NCBI GenBank assembly: GCA_903813345.2
Contig: CAIIXF020000002.1
Span: forward strand, 32,320,109 to 32,384,108
DNA length: 64,000 nt
Source of the DNA: Owenia fusiformis
Lineage: Eukaryota > Annelida > Polychaeta > Sabellida > Oweniidae
Direction of reading: 5' to 3'
The position numbers and the translations under genes were made by a program. The notes beneath the pieces were generated by a model. It had not been told where the DNA came from and ran no database searches. It saw nothing but the letters and a program-made list of their open reading frames with translations. Positions 56,911 to 64,000 of this stretch are shown here, piece after piece; the first letter of the stretch is position 1; each line of letters opens with the position of its first letter.

Positions 56911-57169
56911 ATTATCCTACACTTAGTGTACTAAATGCATAATAACATTAAAAAATAAATTTGATATTTATTGGCAAACTGAATATCCGGAGGATATCGT
57001 AACGATATACTCCGGGCGGAGGATATCGTGACGATATACTCCGGAAAACCCAATATGCGGAGGATATTGTGACGATATACTCCGCTTGTTGATTTTCCGC
57101 CAAATTGGCATGAAATTCATTTTGCAATGATATTATACTTTAGTACACTCCTTGTAAGTGTAGGATAAT
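56911..57169. mobile_element. MITE copy 2 with iterated hairpins
   Basis: Nearly the same as 56493-56761, same orientation and same three hairpins. It lacks a short stretch near CTCTATTTGG that copy 1 has. The AAGAACATCCTAT following each copy is also shared, so the duplicated unit may be larger than the MITE. Confidence 0.85.
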
Positions 57170-57625
57170 AAGAACATCCTATAATTATTATAGGCCAGTA
57201 TCTGGTCTGTTTATGTACCTGTACATTTTGTGGATGGAAACAGCAATTTGCTTATTTCCATCAAAATCAAAAATCTCCCCTGCAACAACATTGGTCCTAG
57301 AATCATAATTTTGTGCCAGTTTGAAGATATATGAACATTTTTCAAACATTTGACCTCAACACATTGGGACCTTCACAATTCAATATCATAAGAGAAAGTG
57401 TCTGATTCTTTATAACATATTTTACATAATGCAACTGAAACCTGTCCGTTTGACCACCTACCTATTGCTAATAATCATTATGCTGCCATCTCTTCAACAG
57501 TAGTTACAAGAGATGTATTAAACCATCGTCCTGCAACATTTCAAGACTCTAAGATCCAATTTAGCAACATTCCACACTGTTATAGGCCGAATGTCATAAA
57601 TTGCATTTCTAAACAATGGCAATTT
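57170..57625. other. Intergenic, nothing recognised
   Basis: No gene, repeat or RNA signal was found between the MITE pair and the fold-back element. Confidence 0.35.
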
Positions 57626-58388
57626 CACTGGGGGGTATCGTGATGCAACAACACCGTGTTGTTGCATCAAGATGGCCAGACTTCCGGTGATAGATTTTCG
57701 TACGATATGTTGTTTTCCCAATTTAAACCCATTTCTAGGACGAGTTGCTCAATAATCATACACGTGCAGTTAGCTCAGGATCTATATTTTAAAAACTCTC
57801 ATTAGTATGCATGTAGCATCATCAAGAAGAGAGAAATTCGCGGTTTTAATTCCTCACTATTGATGCAACAACACCACTCTGTTTATTATCGATGATGCAA
57901 CAACACCAATGTGCTGATGCAAAAACGCCAATATAATGTATCATTGAATATCAAGAGAAACTGTTTTATGTTTTGTTTATAGGTGTTGATCGGGACATGA
58001 ATAAAACACCGGTGTTGCAATAGTAGCATTTAAAAATCTGTTCCTCTCGAGATTTATGGTCTTCTGAAATTATACAATTAATTGGTGTTGTTGCATCATT
58101 GCTCAAATCTAGAGGAGTGTTGTTGCATCTTCGGTTTGGTGTTGTTGCATCAATAGTGGGGAACTAAAACGGTGAACTTCTTGCTTCTTGATGATGCTAC
58201 ATGTATACTAATGACAGTTTCTTTAAATATAGATCGTGCGCTAACTTCACGCGTATGGTTATTGAGAAACTCGTCCTAGAAATGGGTTTAAATTGGGGAA
58301 ACAACATATCGTACGAAAATCTATCACCGGAAGTCTGGCCATCTTGATGCAACAACACGGTGTTGTTGCATCACGATACTCCCCAGTG
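57626..58388. mobile_element. Fold-back element of GATGCAACAACACC repeats, AATTT duplication
   Basis: The ends CACTGGGG and CCCCAGTG are flanked by AATTT (57621-57625 and 58389-58393). The first ~100 bases of each arm are nearly perfect inverted copies, and the homology continues for about 250 bases. Near each end is a palindrome of GATGCAACAACACC and GTGTTGTTGCATC. GATGCAACAACACC or its reverse appears at least eight times in all. It has no coding capacity. A CAC terminus with 5-base duplication is seen in Transib-type elements, but that alone does not assign it. Confidence 0.8.
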
Positions 58389-58393
58389 AATTT

Positions 58394-59256
58394 CCTTGAC
58401 AATACATTCAATATGTCAATATTTCAGTTATGTACGTGTAAATTTCCTATGAACTCAGTTACGAAGCCTGGGTCACTGTGTATAACCAAAACGCTCCGAC
58501 ATTCAGATCGGAGCGTTTCACTGCCGTATCCAAACAAGGAAAAATTAGGTCATCAAATTATACTTTGGTCAAATCTCAAAGATATAAAATACCAAACATT
58601 ATCATAATTGTTATTAAATGTCCCCGGAAATCAAGTTTAAAAATGATGACATTCTCATATTCAAGAAACGCTGCGGTCGGGTGTATACGTTAAGACGGAA
58701 ACGCTGCGGCAGTCTAGATATGTGTTGGAAATATATACACTTGATTTCTCTTTTCATTTGCAGTAAAGTGGTAAGAACGTTTAAACAAATGTGTTCAAAA
58801 TCGACGGAGCGTTTCGAGGAAAACAAGCGATATCTTGAGAACAAGTGATGGGTTTGGACAGAAATCCACCAAATGAGATAAATCGAGTTTGTGATCTACT
58901 AGTTTGATACATTAGAAAGCTCGACGTTTTCATATAAATACTAATCTAGTTTAATTTGTGATTTAAGGAGAATTTGTCAATTTCAAATTCGTTCGATCTG
59001 CACTCCAGGGCTTTGATCAAGCTAAAACTAGTTTACCAAAAGAAGATGACAAATAAGATCTTTGCTCAGGATATTGTTCATCGGATGTTGAATAATATGT
59101 CACCATTACGTATGACATGTAAGGCAAACAAGTAAAACGCTCCGGGGTGAATGTTACAGCATTTGGGTTCTACACCGTGAATGTTATTGACTAATTGTGC
59201 AGTTATAAAAGTAGTTTAAACTAGACGAAGCTCTCTTTAAAGTAGGTGGACCATGT
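58394..59256. other. Upstream flank of the somatomedin-B gene
   Basis: Contains a hairpin (AAACGCTCCGA, loop, TCGGAGCGTTT near 58488-58516) and further CGCTCCG/CGCTGCGG words at about 58668, 58700, 58802 and 59137. No exon was supported. No clear TATA box was found. Confidence 0.4.
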
Positions 59257-61224
59257 TTGGAGAGAGGGGTCAACATCAAGCGAAATACCATTATTGATAT
59301 GCTCCCTCACAGTACAATAAATAGTTCTTCGAGTCTCAATATTAATCATATTGGAGAGCGACAAAGTAATGACAACACGATGTTCCGATTTGTCGTGAAC
59401 GCAAGCCTGATGTTGGGGATTATGAACTTTTTATTTGTATGCCCACAATATCAAAAGTACAGTTACCAGATCAATGGTAAAACTCAGAGCAAAACAACTT
59501 CTGAGAATGGTGAAGAGCTCAACATTTTAGAAAATAATTCAAGAGAACGCAAAACGCTGTTTTCACGCGATACGAAATCTGATGTTTATACCCCTGCTTT
59601 GAGAGGGAAGAGGGAAATCCAAAACGAAACATGCAACTCGGTCGAAATAGATTTAAACTGTAATGATACAAGAAGATCTTGTCGAGAGCGTTGTGGTGAT
59701 AAAATAACAATGGAAAATGCGACGAGCTTTTACTGCCACTGCGATGAGTTATGTACACATTACGGTGACTGTTGTAAAGATTATGCACAACAATGCCAAG
59801 GTTGTAGGGTTACTGAACATGGTGTTGACACGATCCAGACCTTCATTGATATCGGTGATGAAAGGTGCGGTCCTCTTTCTGTTGATGACACACAACGGTC
59901 AGACTACCAATGTACGCGTGTTCAAGGAGTCGTGAGTGTGTACCTAAAAGCCAGTTGTCACGCGGACTTTAAGGGTTCTGCATTGGAGAAAAAGTGCTTC
60001 GGTGAAGGTGACACCTATTCAAATATTCCCTGCTACGATGTCATTAAAGGTACACATTACAAGAACAAGTATTGCGCCGAGTGTGACTACGGTGAAGCAG
60101 CGATGTTTTGGAGACTGAAAATCGGATGCGGAAATGATTACGACTTGAACAGATTAAACGTTGGAAACGTGAATATTCCTCAAATAATGGGATTGTTACA
60201 GGGTTTAAGAAACATTGGTCGTGGGTGTCAATCCGAATACTTGGAACCCTTCTACGAGGACACAAACGGGAGTGCCCTAGGGTCTTCACGTCCTTGCATT
60301 TACACTTACTCCATGTGTAAGTTTTGTGAGGACACGCGTCTGGAAGCACTCTGTCAAACCATCGGTTTAGATCCAATCAAGTTTCATCGAAATTATTACT
60401 GTTGGAAATGTAATCTGAATCGGGAAGTGGGAACGCTACTATACTCTGAACTCTGTCGACTTGACCAATTTTTCAACGGCGTGAAGACACAGGACGAATA
60501 CCAAATGTTTTCGTTTCAAATTTTAATGGACGTTACGGGAGACACCATCAATGTAAAAACTCTTGCGAACGAACATTACACAAGAGTAGCTGAAGTGGAT
60601 CTTGCGTGTTCTGATGATCTCGTTCAATGCCGATTGAAACGATGCCTTGGCAACTTGAAACTCGTTGGAGATAGATGTGTCATACGTGACATTCTTGTGA
60701 AAGTAGCAATCACATGTAAGATATTACTTTATTCAAACTTGTCAACATTCATTTCATCTTATATCACTTCACAAATTGTATTGGAAGTTTTTCCACCGCT
60801 TCGCATAATTTTCGATACTATCGACTTCAAGAGAGGTAGCAAGTGGGTGACCAAAACGTACAAATTCGACGTTTTATTTCAAGACAAAGCTAATGTTTCG
60901 GAAACATTCAACAAAACAATGGTAGATAAGTTTGATCAGTTGAAAGGGAAATTGGACGGTTTTCTTCTTTCTCACAATCTGTCTAATCACGCGGTTCTTA
61001 TTGGCATTGAGTACAATGTCCCCACAGTGCAAGAAAGGACAAATTCTATGGTGGCCCAAAATAGTTCAACAGCGACAGTTAGCGCAGTGTCAACAAGTAT
61101 AAGGAAGTCAGCACACAGCTCGGCCGGCACAACACCACACACATTTATATTCCCGATGTTGATTTGGATTTTCATCTTCAAAATCAATGTTCCTCGGCAT
61201 ATAGACGAAAGTGACCAGAGATAG
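59257..61224 (+). CDS. Cys-rich ectodomain protein with somatomedin-B domain (single exon, up to 655 aa)
   Basis: The uninterrupted frame has two candidate starts. ATG at 59257 has no signal peptide behind it. ATG at 59380 (residue 42) begins MFRFVVNASLMLGIMNFLFV, a good signal peptide or anchor, and I favour it. A furin-like RGKR lies at about 116-119. Residues 142-180 form a somatomedin-B domain (CRERCG, FYCHCDELC, YGDCCKDY, C), a disulfide knot known for binding extracellular partners. A further Cys-rich region (about 183-400) has many paired Cys, and a last hydrophobic stretch (FIFPMLIWIFIF) near 635 is followed by a short charged end. Similar SMB plus Cys-rich ectodomains precede 7TM segments in some molluscan receptors. 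Here no 7TM follows. It is probably secreted or single-pass. The function is unknown. Confidence 0.75.
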   Translation: MERGVNIKRNTIIDMLPHSTINSSSSLNINHIGERQSNDNTMFRFVVNASLMLGIMNFLFVCPQYQKYSYQINGKTQSKTTSENGEELNILENNSRERKTLFSRDTKSDVYTPALRGKREIQNETCNSVEIDLNCNDTRRSCRERCGDKITMENATSFYCHCDELCTHYGDCCKDYAQQCQGCRVTEHGVDTIQTFIDIGDERCGPLSVDDTQRSDYQCTRVQGVVSVYLKASCHADFKGSALEKKCFGEGDTYSNIPCYDVIKGTHYKNKYCAECDYGEAAMFWRLKIGCGNDYDLNRLNVGNVNIPQIMGLLQGLRNIGRGCQSEYLEPFYEDTNGSALGSSRPCIYTYSMCKFCEDTRLEALCQTIGLDPIKFHRNYYCWKCNLNREVGTLLYSELCRLDQFFNGVKTQDEYQMFSFQILMDVTGDTINVKTLANEHYTRVAEVDLACSDDLVQCRLKRCLGNLKLVGDRCVIRDILVKVAITCKILLYSNLSTFISSYITSQIVLEVFPPLRIIFDTIDFKRGSKWVTKTYKFDVLFQDKANVSETFNKTMVDKFDQLKGKLDGFLLSHNLSNHAVLIGIEYNVPTVQERTNSMVAQNSSTATVSAVSTSIRKSAHSSAGTTPHTFIFPMLIWIFIFKINVPRHIDESDQR

Positions 61225-62550
61225 TTAAAGATAGAAAAAGAAAGTAAGCTATTCGAATACTAAATGTTTTAAGTTTTATGTCTCCAAATTGTTCACTCTT
61301 GAATTCGAAACTCTTCTGAATATTATATCTTCGCATTTGTTATATTCATTTTTACAAATTCATCAACATAACAAATATTTTTTTGTTTTGCCTGGCTTTT
61401 TTCTTTTCGGTTGTTACACATGAAAAATATCTCTAATATTAAAAAAGATATAAGAAGCAAGTATAAAAACATGTTTTCAGATTTCCTAAATAAATCACAT
61501 CGGTCAACGAGAAACGCGAATTGTTCTCCTTTACTTTCAATGAATTTTGATCATTTCCAAAGCCACATCATATTTTTTATCATCAATCTTTACCATTGAT
61601 CTTTTTTCACATATTTCTTAAATGTTGGAGAGACCCTTGAGTCTGACCAAGCTAGTTCTCGATCACTACGTTCTTGAAACGGGGTAAAACTGTGAAAATG
61701 GCGCACTTTGAACATTCTGATACTTAAAGCATCTCTCCGTATCACAAGACACATCTCAATGCTGAGAAAAATGAGATGTCATAGTTTATCATTGTTGTAC
61801 TTTGATACTTCGGACGAATGACAACGTATTGGAAACTTGACAAATTTATATACAAAGTAAAAAAGATGGCACAGATGATATGATTGAGAAATGTGGTGTT
61901 ATCATCATATCAATAAGAGTTCCCGTTTAAAGAATCATCTAGCATATCTTGTGTATATTATTCAAAAATTGATTGTGGCGATTTGAAATATATTCAGATA
62001 TTATATCCTTTATTCCAGAACGATTTGTGCCATTTGATCTAAACATCTAAAGATACAGTTCTCAAATTACACACAAATAGTCCACCAACTCGGACATAGT
62101 CATTTATATCTAGAATAAATAACTTAATGATATACAATTGAAATATAGACGTTCTGTAATTAATTAACATTCGACTTATATAACTGAATATATTTCTTTT
62201 ATTGACAAAAGTGTCAAAGCATGACACATTAGTCTACATTATGTACAAACTAAGAAACTAATCTAACTAAAAACTAACGTACTATAAATTATGAGAATAC
62301 ATGGATACAATTAACTCTAAAATAAAACTACATATAGGAAGGACTTCAATTGTCAATTGTAAGTCATTGGTTAAAGTCTAGATGCACATGGGATTGGCAG
62401 TATAGCACTCTAATTGTTGGTTTGCATGAGAATTTTAAAGGAATGGTGTCGTATATGTCTTTGGATTGTGATATTTTGCTTGTTCATGATCATATTAAAA
62501 CTTGGCTCATTTAAAATAAAATGTTGACCAATTGTTTCTTTCATCTTCTG
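61225..62550. other. 3' flank of the somatomedin-B gene
   Basis: AT-rich. A possible AATAAA lies at 61489-61494. No further gene was seen. Confidence 0.4.
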
Positions 62551-62973
62551 AATACAAGTTTCCCCTTGTGCATCATACTTTGTACAATTAATAAAAAATG
62601 TTTTTCATCCTCAATACTATCACACACAATACATAGTCTTTCTGTAGCTGAATTTGGTTTAGGTTTAGCATAACAGACGCCCGGCTTCATTTGAAGTGAT
62701 TCACACCATGAAACAATTAATTGACTATACATCATGTATATGTAGCATAGTAATTACTATTAATACAAGTTTCCCCTTGTGCATCATACTTTGTACAATT
62801 AGTAAAAAAATGTTTTTCATCCTCAATACTATCACACACAATACATAGTCTTTCTGTAGCCGAATTTGGTTTAGGTTTAGCATAACAGACGCCCGGCTTC
62901 ATTTGAAGTGATTCACACCATGAAACAATTAATTGACTATACATCATGTATATGTAGCATAGTAATTACTATT
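62551..62973 (-). mobile_element. Tandemly doubled 3' end of a non-LTR retrotransposon (LINE)
   Basis: Two 211-base units (62551-62761 and 62762-62973) differ at only a few bases. On the minus strand each encodes ESLQMKPGVCYAKPKPNSA then ERLCIVCDSIEDEKHF. Unit two continues with TNCTKYDAQGE. The C-x2-C, then H, then C pattern is the C-terminal zinc-knuckle typical of many animal LINE polyproteins. No RT or endonuclease is present, so this is a dead fragment that was doubled after insertion. Confidence 0.75.
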
Positions 62974-63685
62974 AATGTAATTACATTTGAATTTACTGAA
63001 GTAAATGTCCTGAAATATTTGTGTATGCATACATTAACTTACTAAAACTAGTTGGCAAGTAATTTATTTTTAGAGTGAATTAAAATGTTTAAGATTCCGG
63101 TCATGCCAAACTTCTTTTTGTTTTCAAGAAATGTAGTCAAGATTTTGTTTTTAACATACTCAATGTACATGTATCAATACTTTTTCGGGTATTTCTATAT
63201 AATCAAAACTTCTCAAATATAAAATGATGTATAAGCCTAGCTGCTAAGATGATTCATGAATAATCTGAAATACTAAGTAATAAATTGAATTTTTTTAAAC
63301 TCGTTGTTAAATAATTTATTTTAAGAGTGAATAAATATGTTCACGATTCTGGTCATGTCGGAACTTCTTCAATACATTTTAACATACTCGATATAACAGT
63401 ACTTTTTCCGATATTACCATATCACGGGCTGGTATCGAAATATTTGTCCGCTGTGACGGAGCATGCTCTTTTTCATAAGAACACTAAGAAAACTTCACGA
63501 TTTATTTTTTAACTCATATTCGTTACACCATAGAAAATTACTTACTCCATGCAATGGATATATCATTTGCGGGTAACTCCCACTTCTGTTTGAAGTTCAA
63601 TTACGATGGGAAGAAAAGCTATTGAAAATGGCGCCGGAGTATCATACTTCAAAATGTACCATTTCTTGTTTAACTTTCTATTGGC
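62974..63685. other. Intergenic, nothing firm
   Basis: AT-rich. Two diverged copies of a short segment are visible (AATAATTTATTTT, AGAGTGAATAAA, GATTC(C/T)GGTCATG near 63060 and 63310). One stray TCCGCTGTGACGGAGCA occurs near 63449, matching the hairpin at 63811. No gene. Confidence 0.4.
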
Positions 63686-63993
63686 ACGATATATAGTGAC
63701 ACGATAATATTTACACATGGTTTCAGCATAACTAAGAAGGTATAGATGAGATGTTGATGTATTTGGTCTTTTTAATTCTTTTATAAAAAAATTTTTTTTA
63801 AATTTTTCTGTCCGCTGTGACGGAGCAGTTGCAAATGTGAACTGTGAAAATGCTCCGTCACAGCGGAGCAAAAAATATTATATTATTTTTTATAAAAAAA
63901 AATTAAAAAGACCCAATGCATTAATATCTCATTAATACATTCAGAGTTATGCTGAAAACATATGTTAATATTATCGTGTCACAATATCATGCC
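63686..63993. repeat. 300-bp palindrome with a perfect 17-bp inner stem
   Basis: The outer arms are imperfect inverted copies (GTGACACGATAATATT and AATATTATCGTGTCAC; GTTTCAGCATAACT and AGTTATGCTGAAAAC; GGTCTTTTTAATT and AATTAAAAAGACC). The centre has TCCGCTGTGACGGAGCA (63811-63827) and its exact reverse complement (63851-63867) around a 23-base loop. It is probably an old fold-back MITE. Transcription into a hairpin RNA is possible but not shown. Confidence 0.8.
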
Positions 63994-64000
63994 ATTAAAA

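Overview
This window looks like AT-rich nuclear DNA from an invertebrate animal, most likely a mollusc or another lophotrochozoan. That placement is an inference. It rests on intron-split genes with GT-AG junctions, C2H2 zinc-finger, LRR, trypsin-fold and somatomedin-B families, and a dense, varied load of TIR transposons, mariner-like elements and one Gypsy-type LTR element. Nothing bacterial is present: no operons, no ribosome binding sites, no CRISPR.

Region by region. (1) 0.3-18.5 kb: a head-to-head pair of C2H2 zinc-finger genes. The minus-strand gene (coding from 9091 down) and the plus-strand gene (13037-18522) share a ~50-residue N-terminal module that I do not recognise as BTB, KRAB, SCAN or ZAD. 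The minus gene has two alternative sets of C-terminal finger exons whose splice phases both fit the same upstream exon. Between the two start codons sits a 2.1-kb palindromic element, itself interrupted by a 775-bp insertion with a 15-bp target duplication. (2) 19.4-30.4 kb: a tandem duplication, each unit carrying one minus-strand gene for an LRR cell-surface protein with a Thr/Pro-rich stalk and one membrane span. Element insertions differ between the units. (3) 32.7-36.1 kb: a complete seven-exon gene for a secreted chymotrypsin/elastase-like serine protease with an N-terminal six-Cys module. (4) 38.7-42.8 kb: three minus-strand exons of a METTL27-like methyltransferase. Its last intron is filled by a fold-back element that is itself split by a mariner, and its middle exon is out of frame by one base. 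(5) 44.0-52.3 kb: a Gypsy-type LTR retrotransposon with two 886-bp LTRs that look identical, a TATA target duplication and one long gag-pol frame. It looks whole and very young. (6) 53-58.4 kb: a cluster of nested and palindromic TIR/MITE elements. (7) 59.3-61.2 kb: a single-exon gene for a Cys-rich ectodomain with a somatomedin-B domain. (8) 62-64 kb: a tandemly doubled LINE tail and a large palindrome.

The genes do not form an obvious pathway. Functionally linked pairs are the two zinc-finger paralogs (regulators) and the two LRR paralogs (surface receptors or adhesion proteins). Splice sites were read by eye with phase bookkeeping. No alignments or database searches were run.
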